Source of the DNA: Chlorops oryzae
Lineage: Eukaryota > Arthropoda > Insecta > Diptera > Chloropidae
DNA: 64,000 nt
Reading direction: 5' to 3'
Assembly: GCA_020466095.1 (NCBI GenBank)
Contig: CM035807.1
Location: forward strand, 79,938,351-80,002,350
Below are positions 35,691 through 50,792 of this stretch, in pieces. The position numbers and the translations under genes were made by a program. The notes beneath the pieces were generated by a model. The model ran no database searches, was not told the DNA's origin, and saw only the letters and a list, made by a program, of their open reading frames with translations. Position 1 is the stretch's first letter. Each line of letters starts with the position of its first letter.

Positions 35691-37829
35691 CGACTACAAC
35701 TTCCTCGATGTTGCTTATAAATAAGACGACATAAATTTACTTGAACTCTGACTCTCAGTCTGCATAGGACAGCATCACCCAATATATGAAATTCGGTATC
35801 CTAATAGGTGCATCTTGTGGATGTGGTATTTAAGGCGGCAGTGGCCTTACCATTATTATTCTGATAATACTGAATTTATATTGGCTCACATTATATTGAC
35901 CTGTCTCAGGCCTGACACGCTTGGCCATAGACAAACAGTTGAAATAATTTAATTCAATATTATTTCAATGCCTGAATAACTTGTTTTAAGTTAACAGCGC
36001 CCATTTCAGTTTGTTTATTAGTCACGCAACCCTTAGGACAGCTGCTGTTGACCCATAACCAAACGCATCAAAGCCCATACGTAATACCAATTAATCAAAT
36101 ACTTAGGACCTTAAACGGTATAGTTTGCGCACTGACGTCTTCCATTTTACTGAGAATATACTCATACATCAAAATTTTAAAATACGCAGAGGTATCGCAA
36201 CGTTGACCCTAAGCCAGACAAATTAATTAGACCCTAAATAAACGGATTCTGATGAAAAAGGTTACAAAACTTCCACCTCATAACTTATATAAGTCAAAGA
36301 CCTATTTCAATTAAGGCTCCACCGAGTTAGTTGACGACTTTTTAACTTTGGAAAAAAAAATATTTTATGTTCACGCATGGCATCGCATCACGAAAGGGTC
36401 CCTTACCGAGTTCTTTTACCACATCAAGCAAAAGAGTTTTAAGTAAAAGGTAAATTTGTTCGCCGAAACTAAGCGGTCGGTCGGTCGGTAGTTTTATTTT
36501 CACTTCAAAGCTTCCAAATTGGAAAGCAATTTAATTCATTTCTTTAACTGTTTCAAACTGATTATCGGGCGTTTAAGTTTCACACTTTTGAGTTGTTTCA
36601 AGTATAATCCTGAAATAAATACGACTACTCTCTAACTGCTCCAAAAATAAGCCAGTTATTTTTCTTTCGTTGTAGTATCCTCTTTGAAGCTGAAAAGAAA
36701 ATGACTATTCTCTTTTCGATCGATTTTCTACGAATCCTTGTAGAGTGCATATATTGAAATAAGTATTACTCAAATGTTTTCATCTCTTGTTTGATCCTCC
36801 GAATGTCCCAGATCCACTCCCATGTGTACTTTGTGCAAAGAAATTTTTTTACTAACTCATTTTCAAGGTTCCGTTCCTTGCTTCAAACCAAAATCTAATA
36901 ATGACATCGCTCCCATAGTGTGATTTGGACAAAAAATAAAAATAATTAAATTCACCATTTTTTCCATATCATCTTAGTTTATTTTTAATTCATTGCTGCT
37001 TCTTCTTTTTCCTCATACATGCGTGTAACCACAATGTAGGGTTTAATATCATTACACATCAGAAAGCCACAATTGCTCGGTTCAGTTGCCTTTTTTTTTT
37101 TGGTTGGGAGGGGGGGGGGGGGGGGAAATAAAAAAGAAGAACCCAGTAAAAATAATTAATAGCATCTGACAATGTTCCTCTGTATGCTTTAAACTTCAAA
37201 CATTTTTAGAGCCCTCAGTCCACCACAAAAAAGAGTCTTTAATACACACACGCAAGCACATACACCAAAATACATATGCATGGTTTTTCACTTGCAACGC
37301 TTCCTTCTAACTGGGGCAGCTTTTGTTGCCAACAATGTGCTGCTGTTGCCCCGCTTGCCACGAACGTTGCCTGCGTCCGAAACATAAGTATTAAATATAC
37401 CTAAGTATTTACTCCGCATACAGTTTGGCGGAAGGAAGCCGAAAATGAAGCAGCTATATTACGTTAACGTCACTGACATCGGCTGTTCTCCTTTCTTTCA
37501 TTTCTTTCTTATTTTTCCGTACCCCCATCAGTGTCAACGTCGCTTTATATGGTATCATTTGATGTTTATATATATATATATATATATATTAATATATATA
37601 TATATATTTCTATACATATGTATATGGCAACCGTGGTCAGCTTACTCTCCTTTTCCTGTTGTTCTTGTACTGAATTTATTTATTTTTTTTCTTTTTGTAA
37701 TTCTTTCGGCGTCGGAAGTTTCAACTTTTGTTACTCTTTCCCTTTGTCTCGGACGTTAAAGAGTAAATAAAAATAATTTTTTAGACGCCTAAACATTTTT
37801 TCGTCAACGTCAAGAACTCGCTTGAGGAC
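35691..37829. other. Non-coding DNA with short homopolymer and TA runs
   Basis: Holds a run of 16 G (37110-37125) directly after a T run, and a (TA)n tract (about 37567-37608). A GGTC repeat occurs near 36473-36489. A GC-richer patch at 37300-37390 has no frame that I trust. No gene recognised. Confidence 0.5.
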
Positions 37830-38285
37830 ATATTGCGTTTGTGCCGTTGTGTGCAACATTCGGAACCATTACGAATATCCAAGGTAAAGTGTCCCAAAGT
37901 GAACTCGGCTGACAGATTGGACAAAAAATGAAAAAAAAAAACTGAAACAGAAAAAACGACACAAACATACGTCGTGTATGGCTGGGATTTGAACCCATTA
38001 TGTATTTAAATGAAGTTTGATCTTATACATATTTAAGCCTGCGATTGGATTTCCAAAATATAGAAATGTAAGCGTTTCATATGGGCGGAGTTCATAAAGT
38101 AATTGAACAGAGGTCGGGCCCATGAGTCTCTGTTATGGCCGCAAAAAGCGCCAGAAAACTTCTTGTTAATGGCCTTCATCTTGAGTTTATTTAAAATAAA
38201 TATTTAAACATAAGCTCATTGTTGATTTGTATCGCTTATGGAATTTTCAGGCTCTCCCGACTGTAACACCCTTTCTTGGTTTTCC
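37830..38285 (+). mobile_element. Degenerate family A repeat fused with SINE-like sequence
   Basis: The start (ATTGCGTTTGTGCCGTTGTG) and end (TCTCCCGACTGTAACACCC) match the ends of family A repeats at 18137 and 54004. The middle contains a minus-strand B box (GGGTTCAAATCCC, 37996-37984) followed by ATGTTTGTGTCGTTTTTTC, the body motif of the SINE at 23497. Either a SINE inserted into an old family A copy, or the two were joined by deletion. Confidence 0.45.
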
Positions 38286-41200
38286 TTGCATTGTGTTTCG
38301 AACGTAATTTAGCATTTGTTTGCGCCCACTCTTCAGGAAGGACCATTCAGTTTTCTTTTTATTTAATTTCGGCTGTTCCAAGCCGTGGTTTTACTCGGTT
38401 TTGTAGACGTAATTAAGTTGGCAGGATTTAAATTTTTTTTCTCAACAGAACAAAGCTTTCTGAAAGAGGATTAAAATTGGGGGAAGAGCGTGCGAGGATT
38501 TTCAGTAAAAATTGAAGAGATTTGAGAATTTCAATAGTACGTACCTAATTTGAGAGCTTAGTGAACTTAATTTTCATGTTTTTCTTCTTAAATTTTATTT
38601 AAAATTTTCACTTCCAAATTCAGTTCATTCGTCATTGTCGTTTGCAAAACAATCGAGAAACAAAAGCGAAAGACCGAAAGAGTAAAAGATACCGAAGAAG
38701 CAAGGTCTTTGATATTGAAGTTGCATTCTATTCAAGTTAAATGGTTTTTTTCTCTGTCATTTTCGTTTTTCATTCGTTTTATTGCATTACACTTATCTAT
38801 GCATTAGCAGACTAAGCGTCGCTTTTCTCTTTACCCAACAGACCATCAAATATCGCATCAGTCTCATTGTTAGTTGGCACTCATGTTCTTAATTTCTTAA
38901 TTGATGCGCATGCAAGACATGCTCATGCGTGTAGTTGTGCTTTTGCGTGCGTGTGTGTGTGCTTGTCAGTGTTCAAATGTCCTTTCGGAAAATGCTCGGC
39001 TCAGAGCACTCATCGACAGGACTCTAAGCTGCTACTTCTCGTATGTTAAGCTCTTCTATTGTCTTCATTGCAGCTTAAAGACAATATGGAAGGAAACAAC
39101 AAGTGCCGGGCGCAGAAAATGCGAATAAAATACAAAAAAGGAAAAAAAAATAGTAAAAGCATGAAGGATAATGATAAACAGAGAAAAACAAACGGATACA
39201 GAACGAGTGATAGAGAGAGAGCGAGAGAGGGAGAGAGGAATCAAGAGGTTGAATAAAAAAGATGTGAATGCTGGAAATTACGTTCAAAGTAGTAGCAACT
39301 AAACACGTCAATTAGTTTTAGACGGAAATTGTCGAGCGCTTAGAGAGAGAGAGAGAGGAGACAGAGAAAAAAAGAGAGAGAGAGAGAGAGAAAGAGAGGT
39401 AACAGCTGCAGCTGCTTTTAAATTTTCGCAATTGTCACAATTGCTAAGATGGCTCAGCTGTGCATGTGTGTACATGTGTGGCGATTGCGTCAACGCTTTC
39501 CTGAGTTTCGAGAATTCTAAGGACGCTATCACGCTCTATTGTCTCTAATACTTTCTACTCATGAAGTACTCATGTACTTGAATGATTCCTTTGCATGATT
39601 TCAAGGCAAAGTGTTCAGCGCTCTGCTGGGATGTTTGCACTTGAATTCTTCAGAGCGTTCAATTTGTTTCACTTTTAATGACGCTAACACGTTTTCCAAC
39701 AATTGTAAGTGTTGGAATTAAATTTTATAGTTTTTTTTTACATTTTGTAGTTTTTTTTCTAATTTTAATTTTTTATTTAAGCTTTTAGGTTTTTTTAAAT
39801 TTTTTAATTATTTTTTTTTTACTTTTGCCTAGATGAGGTTCCATCTCATAAAAAAAATTAACAAGAAATCCCATTCAACTTATTTGTTGTGCTGATTTAA
39901 CATGCAACACAATTTGTAACGTAAATAATTATTTGATTACATACTAAGCTAGTTAGTTCCCATAGAAGTCGCCCAAAAACATTTTTGTTGTGGCAACCGA
40001 AAGCGCTCAACATTGTTTCTATCGAAGCCAATAGAATCTTGATTTCAAGAATTTGAATTATTTTCAGCATCGTGCAAAAACCGCATAAATCAAGAAGCCA
40101 AACTCGAAGCGTGTTCTTTTTGTTGTTGTTTTGCGTGTTGTTCAAACCAAAATATTGCAAAATGCTTTTCGACACCGACCGCACTTTAATCTCATTAAAT
40201 GCTGATGTGAGGCGTCGCGATGCCTCGTCGGCCAGAGCCATTTTACCTGCCAGATTAAAGCTGAATATTCGGCTGAACACTAAAAATGGAAACCAAAATA
40301 AATTTTACCATTTTATGGTTTAGACCAAGGACTTCTGGTTCTCACTTTCGGTTTTTGTTCTTCCATTCACTCTAAATAATTTTCAATACGCTTTGCGCTC
40401 GTGTTGCGCTCTTATTATTTGCGTTGCCAACCGATGCCATTGCTCGTTGTTAAGTTTGCAAATAAATAAAATATTGTTGTTTTGGATTATGTTTTATTAC
40501 CTACTAGCAAAATGACTGTCAAAATATCTTATGACCTCTCTCCGATGGCTTACAGCGAAAACTACAGAAAGCGTTTTTCATAGCAAATCGAAATCTGAAG
40601 GGCTTCATTCATGGACGTCAAGATTGGAGTGTGACAGGAAGTGACAGCTTGACCGCAAACTGAAAATTCGAACAGTTCAAAAAAAACCCTTTTCGAAGAA
40701 TTATGCTTACCTCCATGACTTCCTTTAAATGTTCTTGCGTTCGAAGTAATTGAATTTTAGAAGAATAACATAACCGGTTTTGATTTTTGACTTTTTTATT
40801 TTTATTTGTATTTTTTATTGATAACAAAGGGATTTTTGTTGGCTTGAACATGAAGAATGGAAAATCGATTCAGTCGAACTTCCGTATATGTATTATGTTA
40901 TTTATTTATTTATTGTTTTTTTTTATGGGTAAGCACTTGAAAAGCTCAAAGCAAATCATAAATCAAGGTTGTCAACCGTTGAGGTCAGTTATGAAAGTGC
41001 CCTTTGTAAGGCGTTGATGACAACTTAAAAAAAAATTATTTGTTCATTTATTTGTCTGGTTGAGAACATGAAAAATATGATTTTAAAAATTATTTTAATT
41101 CTTTTATTATTTATGTTTTTTAAATATATATATATATATTTTTTTTTACTTCAATTACGAAGTCTTTCCACGCACTCATTGAAAATGTTTATTTTGTTAT

Positions 41201-42896
41201 TTGAAAACAATGTAACCACGGCATCCAAAACCTTCGAAAATCGCTACACCAACTATTACATTAAATATCTGTGGTCACGGAATTGGCCTTAGGTGTGTGC
41301 TATTCGGTGAATCTGATAAATTTACGTGAATAAATTAAGACTTCCAGTGGCTTCATGGCAATGTAAAAAGGACCATAAGTGGGAGTGTTTTTGCACGCCA
41401 TAACTATCCATATGGTCCTACGGTTCATGATGCGTTGGGTTTTCACTTCACTCGAGCGTTTAGTAATCCAGTTGATGTGCTTACACATGCGGGATGCCTT
41501 AAATACAATCACATAAAACTAAAAGTTTTAAATAATAAAATAAAATAACAGAAACGAAGAGGATTTCATGGCAAACCGCAAAAAATACAGAGCTATTGCT
41601 TGTAAAGTTTAAAAAATACCTATTTAAAAAATGCCATGCCATTCAATGAATTTTTCACGCTCTTGTCTCAATTTCAAAGGAAATATAATAAACGGATGTG
41701 TAACGATCTACTTATAGAGTTTTCTCCGTCAATTTCTTTTGTAACTTTTGGATTTTATTTTAGCCAATTATCATTATTTGGCTATGACCATTTTTGAAGG
41801 CTTCTTTGAATACGCATTTTGGTAACCCCTGAAGCTCTGAAGTCAATTTAAATGCTTTTCAGAGACGCTCACTCTTCTTCAAAAGACTCATAATCTTATC
41901 TTGTCAAACATATATTTTAATGGCTCTCATTAAAGTCAAACTCTATGAGAAATATTCTTTGGAGTATTGTCTTTACAATCCGTGGGTTGACTCTCTTAAA
42001 AGAGCATTTGTTTTAAAGTTGAACATAGAATTTTCCATCATTTATGTTAATGTTTTCCTCAATTAATTATTCAGTAGAGTCACAATAGCTATTCATTCGA
42101 AAGTAAGCTAAACGACAAAAAAAAAACTTGCATTGTTCTGCTAAACATTTCGTATCGCAATGATTTTAATGACTTGGCAAGCTTAAAGATTTTTCTTGAA
42201 GCAGGTCAAAAGAAGAAGAAAATTACTTTAAAATGTTCTTAAAATTTATTTATTTAACCGTTCGGTAAAGCAATTCTGAGTTAAACCGCACCACACTCAA
42301 GAAAATGAAACTAAAAATAATACCTTCTAAATACCGTACATGCAAAAATCTTCAAAGAATTTTCACGAGTAGAGGTACACAAGCCACGTTGAGCTTCAGC
42401 TTGCTCAAGCTTTAAGCAACCGAAAAAGAATCAAAAGTTCTCTAGGAAAATTTGAACTCAGCTCAAACTTTATTCGAGAATTTTGCAAATTCCATCTAAA
42501 CTACTCGAAACATGCTGGCACGTGGAGAAAATTTCCCTTTTCCTTAGGTTGCTCGAAATTCCATGCAACGAACTTAAGATACGTTCATGCAGATTGCAAG
42601 TTATGCATAAGACTAAAGGGTAAATGCAAGTATTTGGACGTTTTGTTTTCTTCCCAATTTTTGTTTTTAGATTTTGTCATAATATTTTCTAGGTGAGTCA
42701 ATGGCATGAGGAAATACCACCTGCTGATGATGTGTATAGTAATTATATGAAAACTTTCAATTCGCTTTCTATTTTTTTTTTTTTTTGCTGTCAAAATACA
42801 AAATTTGAAATATCGTCTTTCTTTTCTTCAAATTTGTTTCAACCCAAAAGAATTTCAAAGACTAACATTTTTCTTATCTTCAATGTGTCTTAAAAT
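38286..42896. other. Non-coding DNA with GA runs, no gene recognised
   Basis: GA-rich stretches at about 39209-39240 and 39344-39400 are smaller relatives of the tract at 34381. The 127-codon minus frame at 39897-40280 is open but overlaps an equally long frame on the other strand and has no recognised domain. A (TA)n-like run lies near 41127-41140. No paired terminal repeats were found in this 4.6 kb. Confidence 0.45.
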
Positions 42897-42898
42897 TT

Positions 42899-44811
<1,913 letters not shown>

Positions 44812-45372
44812 AACAAGTAAGGGTGGCAAGCCGGACATAAAAAACATCTGACACAGACACATGTTTAAATATTTCTTAAACCGCGCCCAAACAACAGGAC
44901 CATTAAGAAAGAATATTCTAGAGATTTTTATAGTCACAAGCGGCCCCATATACTGACTTTTGTTAAATTTCTTTGCCACGCCCACCTTTTCAATTATATT
45001 GAGTTCTAATCGGAGGATTAAATATACGCTCAAATTCTCAGTTTCATTGAAATATTTCAAAAAGTCAGATTTTTGGGCAGTTTCGGGACTTTTGTGACAG
45101 ACCTAGTACTGGAGCTACCCTTAATAATGGACCTATCAAGAAAATTGTAGGGGAGGATGTCTATGGCTACAAACGAACCATATGTGTCAACTTTTTTTTT
45201 ACAGTCCCATTTGAATTTCAGGTGTAGGAGAAAATTTGAGAAAATAGCAGTTTTGTGAATTTCGTAACAGACCCTAGTACCTGAGGTACCCCTGAAAATG
45301 GTCCATTCTCGAACTTGTTCTTTCTCATGTCCCCGTGACATTTCCTTTGATAAGAAAACTGTATACAGACAC
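44812..45372 (-). mobile_element. Mini-me-like dispersed repeat, family A, truncated inverted copy
   Basis: In minus orientation it ends with ACAAGTAAGGG (44813 side) and carries the family A landmarks GGGTACCTC, GGGTCTGTTACG and CACGGGGACATGAG in the same order as 18137-19223. The (GTCY)n/core end is missing: the copy stops near a GTATACAG motif. It abuts repeat R at 45395. Confidence 0.7.
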
Positions 45373-45394
45373 TGGAGAAATCGCGATCGCCAGT

Positions 45395-45620
45395 TCAAAA
45401 AAAGTGGTTTTGAGATAAATGAGTTCAAAGTTTGAAGCAACGCAAAAATGACTCGTTTTAGCGCATACCTTGCTCCATAAAAAAGGCTATATCTTCAAAG
45501 CTATTTGCATTCCAAAAATCCTTTTAGCACGATATTCTCGAATATCCAATCTGTAAGAAAATGCAAAAAAAAAAAACTATCGAAGTTTTTTTTGTCGAAC
45601 GAGTTAACCACTCTAAATTG
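45395..45620 (+). repeat. Dispersed repeat R, uninterrupted copy (empty site)
   Basis: Matches the two halves of the repeat at 16465-17220 but runs straight through CAAAGCTATTTGCATTCC (about 45496-45513), where the other copy holds the 534-bp MITE. It therefore documents the pre-insertion state and defines the MITE's ends. Confidence 0.75.
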
Positions 45621-47119
45621 AGGCAATAACGAAAAGAATTTCAACCCAATATGGGATCATATGATATTCTCAAGCTTTCTTTCCTTTTACACTATATTTT
45701 CACTTCCCTTAAGTTAAACAAAATGTTGAATATTATCATCTCTCATCTCACTCTACCTCTTACTGCAAACACAAATATATTAAACTTTGTTTTACCTTAA
45801 ATCGTTCCATTTTATTTCATGGATTCACTTATTTCTGAAAGATAAAAATAACGAAAAATAAATTGTTCATCAAAGCAAAGAACTTCATCATTAAGCGATG
45901 TAAGAAAAACATTTTCGAACTATAGACACCACAGAACATAAGCCTGCACATGAATTTCATATGTTTACTTGACATGAATATGGCAACGCTGGTGTTTCCA
46001 TTAAGTCCTTTTAACAGTTTTGTGTTCTTTTTCCCCCCTTCCTTTCTGTACTTCGCGTATAATACACTTGACCGAGATTTTCGTGGAATCCAAGTGAAAT
46101 ACAATAACTGTCAAAAGAGAGATGTGAAATGGTTTTTCGCATACATTTATTGTATATGTATAAAGATCTTTATGAAGATATGAAAGTATATGTCTTTTTA
46201 CCTAACTCTGCACGAAAAGTAAACAATGAAGTCAAAATGTGTCATTTGCCTGTCTATTCACCCGAATCCGAAGCCGAGACCGAAGCTGAAGCTGAACCTG
46301 AAGCTGCGGCTGAAGAGTGTCTAACATGTCTCTGTTGAAGAGCATTGACATCATATTAAAAGTGATGTTTCGTATCACCATGCGTAAGTCATTTCTTTTT
46401 TACTTTGTTTTGCTTTACTCTGTTTTGTTTCTCGCTGTTTCCCTCTCCTTTTTTTTTTTTTTTGTGGGTAAAAATTCCATACAACTGTGAAGCCTTCAAG
46501 CTGTGCACAGGATTAACACAACGTGCAGCGAAAAAAGTGTACAACGAATACGTACGCAACAAAGCAGACGATATTGACAGTTCGTGCATTCTGTATGTGC
46601 GATGTGCGTGTGTTTTTAGCATACATTTTCCGTATATGCGTCTAATAAGACGGTTTATATCAAGTTCGAAACCAGGAAATGAAAACGTTTCCCTGTTTAC
46701 CAAATTTAAATATGGTTTCGTAAACACGTCCTTACCGGTGCGATTATTTTTGTTTATTTCATGCAAAAAGCTTTTTCGAAAGAGCAAAAAAGTTTTTCGC
46801 CCCTTCCTTCAATGGAACGAGATTTAGTAAAACGAACACATGAATTATGCAAAAGAGACGGCACGATACTTTTCTAAACAGGCTTAGCTTGATTATCTCT
46901 CAAAGGTACGCGGTTCTCCGATCGTATTCAAAAAAAAGCAATCAACAACAAAACAGGAAAGTTATTCAGTAAATATTTTCTTGTCACTGATACCGATTAG
47001 AAGTTAAACGGTTAAGAGCAACAACTTACTAAGGAGTTGCGAGATTTCAACGACCACACATTCATACGTAATATTTTTGAATCGATATATTGAAATCCGA
47101 TTTTTTAAACCAATTAAGA
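45621..47119. other. Non-coding DNA with a short GAAGCY hexamer repeat
   Basis: Near 46263-46314 the hexamer GAAGCT/GAAGCC repeats about eight times and makes a Glu/Ala-rich frame, too short and isolated to call a gene. The 132- and 140-codon frames at 46389-46827 lie on opposite strands of the same DNA and neither shows a domain. Confidence 0.5.
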
Positions 47120-47480
47120 ATAATCGATCAGCGTCACAAGAATATTTGATTTAGCCATGTCGGCCCGTCCGTTTGCCTGTATGTCTGTCTGCCTATCTGT
47201 CTGTTCGTATACAGTTATCTCATCGAAGGAGTTTGAGTTATTTTGACCAAATTGGGTATGCCCCCATGGCGGCGAAGACATGGCTAAGAATAAGTTCGGC
47301 AAAAGGGAGTTTTTCGAAAATTTTCTCTTGCACCTGAAATTAAAATGGGACTTTAGCGAAAGTTGGCATGTATGCTTCCTCCATAGCCATAAACCTTCTC
47401 TACAAAAATCTATTCTTGATTGATCCACTATTAAGGTTACCTCCAGTACAAGATTCTGTGAAAATTTGCTCTTAAATCAG
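47120..47480 (+). mobile_element. Mini-me-like dispersed repeat, family A, partial copy
   Basis: Begins at the core GATCAGCGTCACAAGAA, followed by a degenerate GTCY tract (GTCGGCCCGTCCGTTTGCCTG) and GTATACAGTTATCTCATCG. It then shows ATGCCCCCATGGCGG and later segments, all in the family A order. Both termini are missing or too diverged to place. Confidence 0.65.
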
Positions 47481-48291
47481 AATTTTTCGAGATATTTTGT
47501 CTTAATGGTCGTGATCTTAGAAGCTGATTTTAATAGGCAAGCCTATATCGGATATTGAATTGTCAATTTCTCCCTGCCTGTAAGGATTTAAACAATTCCT
47601 AAAATGTTTCCTCCTTTTTTTGCTCCATGCAATGTTCGGTTAAGAGAAACCCTGAGACTCAACGCTTCCCTAATTTAAAATCAGTATAACTTCAATATAA
47701 TGAACGATGCTCGACGTCCGCAATGCAAAAAATGCAAGTGCTAAAATTTGCAACGTCCGTAACGCATCGTCCTCTTCGCCGATTTTATTAATTCACTAGA
47801 CGAGTGAATCGAAAGGTTCGTTTTTGTCTATCTATACATACATATGTAAACTGTTCATATTCTTTTCAGTCGTACTCTAAATGAATTTTTACCCAATGGC
47901 TTCTCGCCGTGGAAAAAGGGTGTAATCTTAGCCGTCCATGAAAGGAAAAATCTGACGAGTTTTGTTTAAAAATATTTGAATTTCTTCCTACCATTTTAGT
48001 CCCTCCCCAGTGTGCTTAAAATGCAAGCATTTTTTTCAACTCCGCAAAGAAAACTTCCGCGGGAATATTTAGAATTGGGCTGTTTATCTTTAAACGCACA
48101 ATATTTTTTGTAACATTGCTATTTGCACAGAAATAGAGAAACTTCTGTTCCTAAATTTGGTTTAACGACACTTGAAAAAATGGATAGAATAATGGAATAA
48201 ATTTTTTGGAAATGAAATACAAGATTCATATTTTCAAATTATTATTAACCTGTAATAAATGTTTTTCTTTTTCTTTTTAAATATTTTTCAG
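47481..48291. other. Probable intron sequence upstream of the candidate exon
   Basis: No gene-like frame. The last 30 bases form a strong polypyrimidine tract, and AACCTGTAAT-type sequence near 48247 could serve as a branch point for the acceptor at 48290-48291. Confidence 0.45.
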
Positions 48292-48365
48292 ATTTTTTGT
48301 CTTCGAAAAGGATGTGTTTTTAGACCCAGATTATACGGCGAACTCCGATCGAATAAGTTGTTGGG
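48292..48365 (+). CDS. Candidate internal exon of an unidentified large gene
   Basis: A 74-base segment follows a textbook acceptor (long T/C tract ending TTTTTCAG) and ends at GGG/GTAAGT, a consensus donor. Read from 48293 it encodes 24 residues (FFVFEKDVFLDPDYTANSDR, then ISCW) with balanced, protein-like composition, unlike the low-complexity frames elsewhere. The frame from 48292 is also open, so the reading frame is not certain. The exon would start after two bases of a split codon and end with one, so it is not a multiple of three. I do not recognise the protein. No neighbouring exon was found in the window, implying introns of many kilobases. Confidence 0.5.
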
Positions 48366-48450
48366 GTAAGTGGAATATTTTTTAACTCTTTCAAATCTCT
48401 ATTTAAATAAATTGCCGTATTTAGTGATTGAATGATGCGATTGCTCACAT

Positions 48451-49330
48451 ATGGGCATTTCCATTTTGACGTTACGTGACATTCGAACGAAAAACAAAAT
48501 TTTTTTTAAATGAAGAATTGCAAATTTAAAAAAAGTTTTTTAATATTTGCATACTAATAAAGTAGCACTATGTTCAGTGAAAAAATTAGACCAATAGACC
48601 ATAAGATTTGAGTATTGAAGCAAAAAAGTGTCCTAGCGTTACGTTACGAAAAACAGAAGTGGGTTTATGACTTAGATTACAAGATTTCAAAACTCTGCTA
48701 ATTTCGCAAAACTTTTCGTATTAAACTTATAGCAATAAGATTGGAAAATATAAGAGTTCATTTTCCAAGTTTTTAAAATTGTAAAATCGTTTGTCGTTCG
48801 TTTTTTATTGGCCTTAATGACCTGGCGTTACGTTACCTGGCGTTACGTTACTAAAATTTCAAAAGGGTTTTAGTCATGAAAATAGTCTTTTATTTTAACC
48901 TTTTTTCCTTTAAATTCATAAATTCTGTATTATAAATAGAAGGGCCAATAATAAATTTTATCAAAAACAATATTTAATTGAGCTTGCGTAATTAGAAGAT
49001 AATTATCAACTTATTCGTTAAAGAATTTTTGTTGTTGTTGTTTTGGTTGATTCTTCTGAATGGAATTATTAAGGACGATAACTTCCATTGATCAGGTTAC
49101 TAAAATGGCCCAAATTTCATAGATAAAGCACTTTTAAAGGTAATTTAAGAAATACAAATACAACAAAATAAGCCTTTACCTATGTTTTACAGAAATGAGG
49201 GCTGACTATAACCACCAATCTTCTTAAATAGTGGAATTCAGATGTGTTACTATGAAAGTACATACCCAAAAATTGTTTTAAGGAACTGGGGCATTTTCAT
49301 TTCCGGTAGACTTTTCTGTGGAAATGCCCA
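48451..49330. mobile_element. TA-flanked element with TGGGCATTTCCA ends
   Basis: TGGGCATTTCCA at the left and its perfect complement at the right are flanked by TA (48449-48450, 49331-49332), as for Tc1/mariner-type MITEs. Inside, GCGTTACGTTAC-like words recur (about 48480, 48637, and a tandem pair near 48833-48852). The 880-bp element has no ORF. It begins only 85 bases past the candidate exon's donor, so it would lie in the following intron. Confidence 0.75.
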
Positions 49331-49332
49331 TA

Positions 49333-50538
49333 TCCGGCACGCTTTTCCAAAATGCATTTTCGATTTAGTCATCGTATAATCAGTCTTATGATATTCATTA
49401 ACAAATCGAGAAATTATTTCGGATGAAAATTTTAGTGCTCATAAATTGAATAGAGTGTTTATTAATGAATTTCAATTCCATAAACCTTGTGTCATTACGT
49501 TTTTCCCATTCGTACATAATATTGAGCAGTCAATTCTGTTCAAATTTCGATTTCGCATGCATACATATTACGTACATATATTTGTGCGTACGTAATGAGG
49601 ATTACGTGAAAGTTCACTAAAACCTGATAAAATTTCTGTCATCTGATTGTCTGTCTACCTGTCGGTTTATAAAACATGCAAATTGATGCCACAGAAATGG
49701 TGTTCCCTCTGTATTTCGTTATCAATTTCGTACGCAATTCATTTTGTTAGTAAAATATTTTTGAACAAAATATTTACATGTGGACACATATGCACGTACA
49801 AAGAACAAAACGCCATTGGATTGAAAGCCCAATGAGGCGTTAAGCCATGATCGAAAAAAGAAAAAACGAAAATGTAAAAAAAGATTCATGTTCATCTATC
49901 GAAAGATAGACGCCAACTTGGCGTTTGGCGAAATTCCAAAAGCCTTGAAAGAATGAAAATATATATATAAAAAGAATATATAAAAAAATAATAACAAAAA
50001 TGTTTTTTCCCAGAGTTTTCACCATCTCGGATATATTGAAGTCCTTTCGATGTACATAGCTATGCATGTGTTCTCGTATATCCTTTAACGTACAAACACG
50101 CCGAATTCTATACTTAAATAAATAACGACGTCATTGGGAGTAGGAATCTGTCTTTTGAGTGACGCTATAGCTAAAAGCACATGAAATGAGCAATATTTTG
50201 TTCGTCATCATACCCAATGTTCTGCTTCGCCATTGACTTTCTAACACTGTCTTCTAGGGTTGGATTTATTTTTCTACTTTTCCTCCATTTATATATTTCT
50301 ACTCATTTTCCTTTTATTTTTTATTTATTTATTAATTTTTTTCTCTCGTCTGTAAATGGTGTGTATTATTGGCGTTTGGTAATAAACACATTAACTCAAG
50401 CGTGCTTCCATTTGTTAAGCTAACATTTCAACACAAATTGCTACATATTCTTCGTTAAGAATTCTCTTCTTTCGTTTTGTCTTTTATTTCAACAAAATAT
50501 CGATGACCTTTCATTTATTGAATGCTCCAAGGAGTTTG
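49333..50538. other. Non-coding DNA, nothing recognised
   Basis: Short AT-rich frames (49647-50423) have no domains. A TA-rich run is seen near 49961-49982. Confidence 0.5.
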
Positions 50539-50546
50539 TTCGTCTC

Positions 50547-50784
50547 CAGGGGCGGACTGGGCCTATGGGAAACTGGTGGGCCTCCAGTGCGCTGAATCTA
50601 GGATCAATACTCATGGAGTAGGGATTTTTTTATTTTAATTTTTTTTATGTATGAAGCTTATTTCAGATAAACTTTAAAACCCCATTTTTCCAGTTTTTTA
50701 GCTGTTAGCTTTTGTTTCTTAGGTAACGGGGCCCGGTTTTATTTAAACGCCCGGTGGGCCCTTTGACCCCCAAGTCCGCCGCTG
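50547..50784. mobile_element. hAT-like MITE with CAGGGGCGGACT ends
   Basis: Starts CAGGGGCGGACTGGG, and the right end in reverse complement is CAGCGGCGGACTTGG. The flanks TTCGTCTC (50539-50546) and TCCGTCTC (50785-50792) agree at 7 of 8 positions. CAG-GGCGGA termini with 8-bp duplications are common in animal hAT elements. At 238 bp, it has no coding capacity. Confidence 0.85.
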
Positions 50785-50792
50785 TCCGTCTC

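Noticed and set aside
39897..40323. 127-codon minus frame overlapping an 83-codon plus frame
   Set aside because: Opposite-strand overlap, no recognised motif, no splice or promoter context.
46389..46827. 132- and 140-codon frames on opposite strands
   Set aside because: They share the same DNA and neither shows a domain; the poly-T/poly-A start is low complexity.
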